Shown: positions 36,656 to 42,669 of the stretch, piece by piece
How the letters are laid out: each line of letters opens with the position of its first letter
Numbering within the stretch: the first letter of the stretch is position 1
Assembly: GCA_016868535.1 (NCBI GenBank)
Contig: VGGQ01000005.1
Coordinates: forward strand, 1 to 42,669
Reading direction: 5' to 3'
Length of the DNA stretch: 42,669 bases
From: Bacteroidota bacterium
GTDB lineage: Bacteria > Bacteroidota > Bacteroidia > NS11-12g > UBA955
Made by a program: the position numbers and the translations under genes
The notes under the pieces: generated by a model
Seen by the model: only the letters and a program-made list of their open reading frames with translations
Told to the model about the DNA's origin: nothing
The model's database searches: none

Positions 36656-38171
36656 TTTGCCAGAGTTTGTCTTTGTTGCTGATACCTGAAAGGATATTGT
36701 CTACCGCAGTCATGGCCGTGAGCATGCTGTGGTCGCTGTTGTTGTATTTGTGCATGCCGTTTCTGCCAATGAGGTAGAGATTTTCCATGTTATTTACATA
36801 GTCAATCACCCGCTGAAACTCGCTGTAGGATCCGGTATAAGCGGGATAGGTTTTGGGCATCCGAATGAGTGTACTGTCAATCACATCTTCCGCAGCCAGC
36901 AGACCAATCTTCTCCATTTCCTTCACCGCCATGGCCTTGAAATCATCATCCGATAAGCTCCACAGGGCATCGCCTTCGTTGCAGAAATATTCCAGTCCCA
37001 GCCAGGTAGTATTGGCATCGGCCACCAGATAGGGGCTCCAGTTGTTGAAAATCTGCAATCGCCCGATGTTTACACCACGCTCCTGAATGTAAATCCAGTT
37101 GTCCTGCAGCGTACCCGGTTTCATTTTTTTACAGAGCAATCCCACCGTGATAAAATCGCGGTAAGACAACGCCATGGCAATGTTTTTCACCTGTTCATCG
37201 GTTTTAAAGGAAAAGGCCTCAAACAAATCTTTCACCGGCATAGTACTAAAAACCAGGTCGGATTTGAATTCCACGGTCTCGCCATTTGCATTTTTTACCC
37301 AGACTGCGGTAATTCCCTGCACAGATCCATCCAGCCTAACAACGCTATGCTCAGTCAGTATCCGGCCACCCATTTCCTGCAGCCTTTCTGCCACACGTTC
37401 CCACATTTGTCCCGGGCCCAGCTTAGGATACAGGAATTTTTCAATCAGCGAGGTTTCTGTGCCCTTCTGATCAATATCCACTGGCTTTTTACGCCTGAAA
37501 ATTTGCTGTACCGCATGTACCATGGCTTTGCTAACAGATAGGCCCTTTACCCTTTGTGCACCCCAATCCTTGGCTATTTCATGGCACTTAAAACCCCATA
37601 CTTTTTCGGTGTAATCCTTAAAAAATGTGAGGTACAATTCTTTGCCAAAACGGTTGATGATAAAGTCTTCCAGGGTCACTTCAGGCCTGCGCGGAAACAG
37701 ACGAATTTTGGCGTAGCTAAATACAATTTTAAAAACACGCACAGCACCTAAATTTCTAAGGGTTTGCTGGTTCAGCGAAATCGGATAACTAAAGAATTTA
37801 CCCAGAAAATAAATGCGGCTAATACGGTTCCTCAAAAGCATTACCAGCCGCGTTTTATCGGGATCGGCCTCTGTACCTGTCACTTCAGCTTCTTTGCCGT
37901 GGTAGTGAATGTGAGCATGCGATGCGCCTTTTTCTATTGGCATCATGCTGAGCCACCACTGCATCACGCGGTCGCTTTTGCTAAAAAAACGATGTCCACC
38001 AATATCCATGCGGTTTCCCTTGTAATTGACCGTGCGGGAAATGCCACCCATATAAGTGGAGGATTCCAGCACCGTCACTTCATAGTCTTCGCTTCGCGAA
38101 AGCAACTCATACGCAGCTGTGAGCCCTGCAGGCCCCGCTCCAATTATCACTGCGTGTTTTTTGTTGCTCAT
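36615..38171 (-). CDS. FAD-dependent oxidoreductase, UDP-galactopyranose-mutase/protoporphyrinogen-oxidase-like
   Basis: A 518-residue protein from the ATG at 38171; the ORF-track start two codons upstream is a GTG. The N-terminal dinucleotide-binding motif is [17 protein letters not shown] (GAGPAG at 11-16), followed by [13 protein letters not shown] and [12 protein letters not shown], the pattern of the UGM-like/amine-oxidase superfamily. A C-terminal [20 protein letters not shown] is the FAD-binding end seen in UGM-like proteins. It sits just downstream of a GT2 gene, so a role in sugar-nucleotide or polysaccharide metabolism is plausible, but substrate is unknown. Its 3' end runs 41 nt into the convergent gene. 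Confidence 0.87.
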   Translation of the reverse strand: MSNKKHAVIIGAGPAGLTAAYELLSRSEDYEVTVLESSTYMGGISRTVNYKGNRMDIGGHRFFSKSDRVMQWWLSMMPIEKGASHAHIHYHGKEAEVTGTEADPDKTRLVMLLRNRISRIYFLGKFFSYPISLNQQTLRNLGAVRVFKIVFSYAKIRLFPRRPEVTLEDFIINRFGKELYLTFFKDYTEKVWGFKCHEIAKDWGAQRVKGLSVSKAMVHAVQQIFRRKKPVDIDQKGTETSLIEKFLYPKLGPGQMWERVAERLQEMGGRILTEHSVVRLDGSVQGITAVWVKNANGETVEFKSDLVFSTMPVKDLFEAFSFKTDEQVKNIAMALSYRDFITVGLLCKKMKPGTLQDNWIYIQERGVNIGRLQIFNNWSPYLVADANTTWLGLEYFCNEGDALWSLSDDDFKAMAVKEMEKIGLLAAEDVIDSTLIRMPKTYPAYTGSYSEFQRVIDYVNNMENLYLIGRNGMHKYNNSDHSMLTAMTAVDNILSGISNKDKLWQINTEEEYHEAKTD

Positions 38172-38209
38172 AACCACCTAAAAACCAACAGCGACAATAA
38201 TTTTAGGAA

Positions 38210-38926
38210 TTATTTACTGAAGAAATTGTATTTCAAAATGCACCAGACGGCCCTGAAACCGTCTTTCCACCCGATTTTTTTGCCCTCTTCATACGTGCGC
38301 CCGTAATAGCTGATACCCATCTCATAAATGCGGATTTTGGGAATACGCGACACTTTGGCGGTAACCTCGGGTTCAAAACCAAAGCGTTTCTCTTTTAACT
38401 GAATGCCCTGAATGATTTCCCTGCGAAAAAGCTTGTAGCAGGTTTCCATATCAGTCAGGTTTAGGTTGGTGAACATGTTTGACAGGAATGTAAGCATTTT
38501 ATTACCAATAGAATGCCAGAAAAACAAGATTCGGTGTGGATTTCCGCCCATAAAACGGCTCCCATAAACGACATCCGCAAATCCGTCCAAAATGGGCTGT
38601 AGCAGAATGTTGTATTCGTTGGGATCGTATTCCAGATCCGCATCCTGAACAATAACAAAATCGCCGGTAGCTTTTTGAATGCCGGTGTGCAATGCCGCGC
38701 CTTTGCCCTGGTTCACCTCATGCCTGTAATACTGAATGTTCAGCTGAGGATTGGCGGCAATATAGGCCTGAATGGCTTCCTCGGTATTGTCTTTGGAGCA
38801 GTCGTTAACAATGATGACCTCTTTGGCAATTTGGTCGCGCAGCGAAACTGCCTTCACCTTGTTCAGAATCAGTTGTATGGTCCTGCCTTCGTTGTAAGCC
38901 GGAATAACAATGGAAAGTGTTGGCAT
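38210..38926 (-). CDS. Glycosyltransferase family 2, dolichol-phosphate-mannosyltransferase-like
   Basis: A 238-residue GT-A enzyme. The start is [14 protein letters not shown], the nucleotide-binding region is [12 protein letters not shown], and the metal-binding D-x-D is Asp95-Ala-Asp97 in [13 protein letters not shown]. Later motifs GSRFMGG and [12 protein letters not shown] are those of DPM1/Ppm1-type polyprenyl-phosphate hexosyltransferases. It lacks C-terminal membrane helices, so it is the short soluble/peripheral form. It probably makes a polyprenyl-phosphate sugar at the membrane. It starts 38 nt after the SprT-like gene and ends 38 nt before the oxidoreductase. Confidence 0.92.
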   Translation of the reverse strand: MPTLSIVIPAYNEGRTIQLILNKVKAVSLRDQIAKEVIIVNDCSKDNTEEAIQAYIAANPQLNIQYYRHEVNQGKGAALHTGIQKATGDFVIVQDADLEYDPNEYNILLQPILDGFADVVYGSRFMGGNPHRILFFWHSIGNKMLTFLSNMFTNLNLTDMETCYKLFRREIIQGIQLKEKRFGFEPEVTAKVSRIPKIRIYEMGISYYGRTYEEGKKIGWKDGFRAVWCILKYNFFSK

Positions 38927-38964
38927 TGCACAGCAAAACTAATTAAACAAACCCAAAGGCGTGA

Positions 38965-39582
38965 TTATATTTTCAAGCGGCACTGCATGAAGCCGGGAAC
39001 CAGAAATACCTTGCCGGTGTCCGCTTCCACACAACGATAGCGTGTACGCATGCGCTCGCCTTTCACAAAGGTGCGTCCGCCTTGGGTTTCAAAGGCCGTG
39101 TTGGCGGGCACTTCCTCTAACAGAACCCAAGTAGTATCGGCATCGTATTTTCGCAGGGTGCGCACCAGTTGTGGACTGCTGCAGCTGCTGGCTTTGGGGT
39201 TTGATAAATACGTAATCAGGGAATGGTGAACATCCCGGGGCAGTAAATTTTCTTGAAAAACGGGTGTGCTTATTTCGCGAAAAAACCATTTCCATTCCTG
39301 TCCGTGTGGTTGCACGCGTCCCTGGTGTTTTTCAAAATTCAGCAGGTGGGCGACTTCGTGCAAAAACGTGATTAGAAACGCATACGGGTTCAAATCCTTG
39401 TTCACGCTGATGCGGTGGTTTTCTCCGGTCGCAGGCGGACGGTAATCACCGTATTTGGTTTGTCTGGGCCGCTTGATATGCAAATGAATCCGGTGGCGCA
39501 GTAACAATTCAGTGGCATATTCTTCCGTACCAACAGGTAGGTACTTCATCAGAACGGCCAGCAGTTGTTGCTTTTCAGACAT
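38965..39582 (-). CDS. SprT-like zinc metallopeptidase-domain protein
   Basis: A 205-residue protein with the HExxH zinc motif as HEVAH (75-79) and a third candidate ligand His93 in QPHGQEW, the SprT-like (DUF45-type) layout. The C-terminal ~80 residues resemble a zinc-ribbon-derived beta domain but contain no CxxC pairs. In eukaryotes SprT-like proteins (Spartan) cut DNA-protein cross-links; the bacterial role is not settled. It starts inside the LhgO stop (TGATG), so the two are translationally coupled, though no functional link is known to me. Confidence 0.85.
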   Translation of the reverse strand: MSEKQQLLAVLMKYLPVGTEEYATELLLRHRIHLHIKRPRQTKYGDYRPPATGENHRISVNKDLNPYAFLITFLHEVAHLLNFEKHQGRVQPHGQEWKWFFREISTPVFQENLLPRDVHHSLITYLSNPKASSCSSPQLVRTLRKYDADTTWVLLEEVPANTAFETQGGRTFVKGERMRTRYRCVEADTGKVFLVPGFMQCRLKI

Positions 39583-40778
39583 CAGAAATTTTTGAGAGCC
39601 AGTTCGCTGATGGTATCGCCGATGCTGAGGCTGCTGGTAGCGGCGGGCGATGGCGCATTGAGTACATGCACACAGCCGGGCGCTTCGCGGATGTAGAAAT
39701 CGTCAATCAGGCCGCCGTCTTTGTCGCAAGCCTGTGCACGCACGCCGGCACCTGCGGGTTCCAGGTCTTCTTCCCTGATTTCGGGCACCAGCTCCTGCAG
39801 CGCTTTGGTGAAGGCCGATTTGAAGAAACTGCGATAATACTCGCCCAGTCCGGTTTTCCAGTATTTAAGGGCAACTTTTCTAAAACCATGCCACAGCAGG
39901 CTTTGCCAGAATTCAGACCAATTGAACGAAGTGCGTTTATAACCCTCACGGCGGAAAGCAAACACAGCATTGGGACCTGCTTCAATTTCGCCTGTAATTC
40001 TGCGGGTAAAATGCACACCCAGAAAAGGGAAATTGGGATCGGGTACGGGATAAATCAGGTTCTTAACCAGATGCGCCTTTTCAGGCTTGATGCTGTAGTA
40101 TTCGCCGCGGAACGGGATGATGCGCACATCCAGGTTCTGCCCAGCCATTTCAGCGATTTTATCGCAGTACAGACCGGCACAGTTCACCATGAGCTTACAA
40201 ACGAACGTTTGCTTGGGTGTAATAACCTCCACGCGTCCCTCCTGCGCTTCCACCCCGGTCACTCTGTGGGAGGTGAGAACTTGTCCGCCCAACGCGCTAA
40301 ACTTCTTCGCTATTTTCTCGGAAACCAGCCTGTAGTTTACAATGCCCGTCTGGGGCACAAAAATTCCTTTAATACCACAGCAGTGGGGCTCCCGCTCTTT
40401 TATCTCTGCTTCGGTCAGATATTTCAGTCCCCCCAGGCCATTGTCTACGCCGCGCTGATAAAGCTTCTCAAGCTGTCCCAGTTCGTCTTCCTTGGTGGCC
40501 ACAATCACCTTACCGCAAAATTCAACGGGGATGTTGTACTCCTTGCAAAACTCCAGCAGCATGTGGTAGCCGCGTATACAGTTTTCCGCTTTCAGGCTGC
40601 CGGGTTTGTAGTAGATGCCCGAGTGAATTACCCCGCTGTTGTTGCCCGTCTGGTGCGAAGAAATATCGGCTTCTTTTTCCAGCACCACCACATTCAACGC
40701 GGGTTGTTTTTCCTTGAGTTTCAAAGCGGTTGAGAGGCCCACAATGCCTCCGCCTACGACCACAATATCTGCTTGCAT
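39582..40778 (-). CDS. lhgO: L-2-hydroxyglutarate oxidase LhgO
   Basis: A 398-residue FAD-dependent DAO-family enzyme. The N-terminal motif is DIVVVGGGIVGLSTALKL (GGGIVG 9-14), then the family signature SSHQTGNNSGVIHSGIYY, which covers the flavin site. Later come CAGLYCDKIA, FRGEYY and the C-terminal GVRAQACDKDGG...HVLNAPSPAATSSLSIG. It oxidises L-2-hydroxyglutarate to 2-oxoglutarate and passes electrons to the quinone pool, a repair reaction for a side product of central metabolism. It is the first gene of a four-gene minus-strand operon. Confidence 0.94.
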   Translation of the reverse strand: MQADIVVVGGGIVGLSTALKLKEKQPALNVVVLEKEADISSHQTGNNSGVIHSGIYYKPGSLKAENCIRGYHMLLEFCKEYNIPVEFCGKVIVATKEDELGQLEKLYQRGVDNGLGGLKYLTEAEIKEREPHCCGIKGIFVPQTGIVNYRLVSEKIAKKFSALGGQVLTSHRVTGVEAQEGRVEVITPKQTFVCKLMVNCAGLYCDKIAEMAGQNLDVRIIPFRGEYYSIKPEKAHLVKNLIYPVPDPNFPFLGVHFTRRITGEIEAGPNAVFAFRREGYKRTSFNWSEFWQSLLWHGFRKVALKYWKTGLGEYYRSFFKSAFTKALQELVPEIREEDLEPAGAGVRAQACDKDGGLIDDFYIREAPGCVHVLNAPSPAATSSLSIGDTISELALKNF

Positions 40779-40812
40779 AGAATTGAGTGCAAAATAACCG
40801 CAGGATTCTATT

Positions 40813-41303
40813 TCACAGCAGGGAATTTTTCCTCATTTTTATAATACTTTGTCCAATGCTGCATTCCATACAACGACGTTTTTCGCAAAAGAGCTGATGC
40901 AAACCCAGCAAAGACTGGCTGTCATAGACACTGCTGTTACCAAAACCCAACTTCTGTCAGCTGCGGATTATTTTGTTGCATTCGGACGGCAATGTTGATG
41001 AAGGTCCATGGCTTTCCCCTGCGTGGCCGTATCGTTATGGTATCGGGCATATGCAAACCGCAAAGGCAGGATGGCATTAATGATGAGGCCTTCCGGGGTA
41101 TCATCCCCGACGGTGGCAGAACGCGGGGCGCAAGCGTAATCAAAGCGGTAGTGGGTTTCTCAGTAGGCATGCGGTTTTTGGCACAGCAACCGTTTGAGAT
41201 CCGCAACAGAATCCATTTCCATCATTGAGCTGAAAAGGCCGGTTTGCTCCAGCACGGCTGATAACTGCGCGATACGCATGGTGGGAAAATTAGGGGGCCT
41301 CAT
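40813..41303 (-). pseudogene. Truncated, decayed DUF2851 gene (C-terminal third only)
   Basis: No long ORF exists here, but reading the minus strand by hand gives a continuous match to the C-terminal part of the Bacteroidota DUF2851 family. It begins MRPPNFPTMRIAQLSAV (41303 down), continues THYRFDYACAP and INAILPLRFAYARYHND, and ends DSQSLLGLHQLFCEKRRC then MECSIGQS. The coding path is broken by a TGA at 41160-41162 and another at 40957-40959, each where a Trp is expected, and by a one-base frameshift near 41000 (after DLHQ, resuming at LPSECNKIIRS). DUF2851 proteins are around 400 residues; the N-terminal two thirds are missing, and the sequence to the right of 41303 is unrelated AT-rich DNA. 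The 78- and 89-residue ORFs in the track are wrong-frame shadows. Confidence 0.75.
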
Positions 41304-41376
41304 TTGTTTAATTTCAGTTACTTGTAGCAACTCATTTAATTTTTAGTCAAAAAAACAGACTAGGGATTGTTGGTAT

Positions 41377-41583
41377 TTATGAAACGTGACTGCTTTCTAA
41401 ACTATTTTGAATATTGTAAGCACTCTTGAAATCTCGTAACTCTACGGTGATATTTTTATTTTTAGCACCGTGATTTGTAAAGTCTTTTATCAGTTTTAAT
41501 ACATCATAATCAATATAGACAGTATTTTTAGCACTAATAACTACAGTTGAATTTTCAGGCAAATGTGCCAATGTTTGCTTAAC
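41377..41583 (-). pseudogene. Detached C-terminal half of a SulP STAS domain
   Basis: The open frame reads VKQTLAHLPENSTVVISAKN followed by TVYIDYDVLKLIKDF and KNITVELRDF. This is the second half of a STAS domain as found at the C-terminus of SulP anion transporters. The first half (beta1-alpha1) is missing, and the frame is cut off upstream by a stop inside the inverted-repeat element at 41591-41697. The matching membrane domain lies just upstream on the same strand, so this is almost certainly the severed tail of that gene. Confidence 0.7.
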
Positions 41584-41590
41584 GGTTTAC

Positions 41591-41697
41591 GGCTTGGCGA
41601 AGTCAGGGCTTTGAAAACCGTCAGCCCAAATTTAGCACAAATGTTGATGGAAGTACAAATGCTCAATTACTTCCATCTGCCCTGCTTTTGCCAAACC
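41591..41697. repeat. ~107-bp imperfect inverted-repeat element between SulP and its STAS tail
   Basis: The left arm GGCTTGGCGAAGTCAGGGC (41591-41609) and the reverse complement of the right arm (GGTTTGGCAAAAGCAGGGC, 41679-41697) agree at 15 of 19 positions. Inside is a perfect 10-bp stem GATGGAAGTA-N12-TACTTCCATC (41646-41677). The element encodes nothing and sits exactly where the SulP coding sequence is broken. It could be a MITE-like insertion or an attC-like recombination site; I saw no clean RYYYAAC/GTTRRRY pair, so the type is undecided. Confidence 0.5.
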
Positions 41698-41701
41698 CAT
41701 A

Positions 41702-42669
41702 TTAGTGGCTGATTTTTTTCTGCCTTATTTTTTTGAAAGCATATTTTACCACAAAATAAATAATTAATGCAGATAATACACCTGTTAAAAAGTCTGTGAG
41801 TGGTACCATTACTGCTGTATAAAGCATCATTGAAAACTCAAATTTTCCGAGATGCTTTATTTCTTTAATCTCTGCTGGCTTAATCATATTGCTTGCTACC
41901 CATACTAATATACCGCCAATACAAGCCATAGGAACTAACTCTAAATATTGAGCTAAATAATATGCCATTACCAGTTTTAAAATAGCTTTAAAATATCCTG
42001 CTAATGGTGTTCTTGCTCCCGATTTAATACTTGTTGCTGTTCGTGCCAATGCACCGGTGCAGGGAAATCCTTGCACTAATGGAACAAGAACTTGCACCAA
42101 TCCTTGCCCGAAAAATTCTTTGTCAGGATTAAACGGTGTTTTATCGTTTTTAGCTAACCTATCTGCCATTGAAGAACATAAAATACTTTCTACCCCTGAA
42201 ACAAATACAATTGCAAAAACAAAATAGCAGATATCGTAAATTACGCCACCTGTTATTTCAGGTAAAATAGGTAATTGTATTTTGAAAAAATTATTAGGTA
42301 TAGAACCGTATAAGTCTCTTACAAGAATAATTTTTTTGTCGGCTAATACGGTAGCAGATAGCAATGTAGCTGTGCCCATAGCAATTACAGGACCCGGAAT
42401 AAATATAGAGATACGCAATAATATTTTTGCCAAAGCAAATGTCAATAAGCCTAAAAAGATTGTCCAAACATTAATTACATCTGAATGACTGAGCATATAT
42501 TTAAATTTATCTACGAGTCCTCTTGAACTATCACCCACCAAAGCTGCATAGGAGTCTAATCCAAGTATGTCTTTAAAATTAGTAGCAGCTATTGCTACTG
42601 CAATACCTACTGTAAACCCAACAATAATGGAATTAGGAACAAGTTTGGCGTATTTTCCTATACCATATA
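41702..42669 (-). CDS. SulP family inorganic anion transporter, membrane domain (5' end outside window, C-terminus truncated)
   Basis: The frame is open from the window edge (…YGIGKYAKLVPNSIIVGFTV) to the stop at 41702; the ORF-track start at 42541 is a TTG inside the gene. The SulP signature is clear: FFGQGLVQVLVPLVQGFPC then TGALARTATSIKSGARTPL. Several transmembrane helices follow, the last being DFLTGVLSALIIYFVV. SulP proteins move sulfate, bicarbonate or related anions and normally end in a ~110-residue STAS domain. Here the protein stops at KKIRQKKISH, just after the last helix, and half a STAS domain lies 120 nt further on. Base composition is much more AT-rich than in the rest of the window (16 of 60 G+C in the line at 42241 against 31 of 60 in the line at 22501), suggesting foreign origin. 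Function is doubtful without the STAS domain. Confidence 0.85.
   Translation of the reverse strand, partial: YGIGKYAKLVPNSIIVGFTVGIAVAIAATNFKDILGLDSYAALVGDSSRGLVDKFKYMLSHSDVINVWTIFLGLLTFALAKILLRISIFIPGPVIAMGTATLLSATVLADKKIILVRDLYGSIPNNFFKIQLPILPEITGGVIYDICYFVFAIVFVSGVESILCSSMADRLAKNDKTPFNPDKEFFGQGLVQVLVPLVQGFPCTGALARTATSIKSGARTPLAGYFKAILKLVMAYYLAQYLELVPMACIGGILVWVASNMIKPAEIKEIKHLGKFEFSMMLYTAVMVPLTDFLTGVLSALIIYFVVKYAFKKIRQKKISH

Noticed and set aside
39666-40733. 355-residue plus-strand ORF
   Set aside because: It lies entirely antisense to lhgO, which has clear FAD-enzyme motifs; its composition (Phe/His-rich) is that of a codon shadow.
40957-41162. TGA read as tryptophan (alternative genetic code)
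   Set aside because: TGA terminates ftsI and mraY at well-defined family C-termini, so the code is standard and the TGAs in the DUF2851 remnant are mutations.
40937-41228. 89-aa minus and 78-aa plus ORFs as possible small genes
   Set aside because: Both are wrong-frame readings of the DUF2851 pseudogene; the real homology is in the other minus-strand frames.
41585-41705. Classical integron attC site
   Set aside because: GTTAAGC is present at one end on the minus strand but no matching RYYYAAC is found at the other end, and no integrase is in the window; kept only as an undecided inverted-repeat element.
1-42669. CRISPR arrays, rRNA, tRNA, transposases, toxin-antitoxin or phage-defence modules
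   Set aside because: I looked through the intergenic regions and gene products and saw no repeat-spacer pattern, no cloverleaf-like or rRNA sequence and no such protein families.

Overview
The window is a chromosomal segment from a member of the phylum Bacteroidota (Bacteroidetes). Evidence for this is: two proteins ending in type IX secretion (T9SS) sorting domains; the Bacteroidota-type dcw gene order without murF or ddl; -7 elements of the TAnnTTTG type upstream of several genes; weak Shine-Dalgarno sequences; and several families typical of the phylum (a DUF2851 remnant, an ECF sigma factor with a one-TM partner, a CCG-domain Fe-S protein followed by a small conserved protein). MurE carries the DNPR motif and dapF is present, so the peptidoglycan is expected to contain meso-diaminopimelate. 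I cannot name the genus.

Left part (1-16334). A large secreted PKD/T9SS protein, cut off by the window edge, converges on clpC. clpC is divergent from dnaB, and dnaB converges on an HtrA/DegP protease gene. Divergent from htrA is a tightly overlapped operon: ECF-like sigma factor, membrane-anchored anti-sigma-like protein, dapF. It converges on a secreted beta-propeller T9SS protein. Further on the minus strand are an uncharacterised exported protein and lipA. Near-perfect hairpins sit at the first three convergent gene ends.

Middle (16335-31700). This is an uninterrupted 13-gene division and cell-wall (dcw) operon: mraZ, rsmH, ftsL-like, ftsI (PBP with PASTA), murE, mraY, murD, ftsW, murG, murC, ftsQ, ftsA, ftsZ. 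Most junctions overlap or are within a few bases, and murE and murD use TTG starts inside TTGA overlaps. The genes make UDP-MurNAc-peptide (murC/D/E), lipid I and II (mraY, murG), polymerise and cross-link septal wall (ftsW, ftsI) and build the division ring (ftsZ/A/Q/L). The mraZ promoter is flanked by two inverted pairs of AAAGTGGG boxes, which look like MraZ autoregulatory sites, and a perfect DnaA box lies in the leader. A hairpin terminator follows ftsZ.

Right part (31713-40778). A four-gene minus-strand operon comes first (Fe-S CCG protein, small conserved protein, MFS exporter, GT4 glycosyltransferase), then a lone plus-strand beta-propeller protein. A second minus-strand operon follows: LhgO-type 2-hydroxyglutarate oxidase, SprT-like metalloprotein, GT2 glycosyltransferase, FAD-dependent UGM-like oxidoreductase.

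Right edge (40779-42669). This stretch is broken and different in composition. A DUF2851 pseudogene keeps only its C-terminal third and has two in-frame TGAs and a frameshift. It abuts a strongly AT-rich segment holding a SulP anion transporter whose STAS domain has been cut off by a roughly 110-bp inverted-repeat element. It looks like a horizontal-transfer boundary with gene decay. I found no CRISPR array, rRNA, tRNA, phage or transposase gene, and no clearly new multi-gene system. The most unusual material is this decaying right edge and the paired MraZ-box layout.
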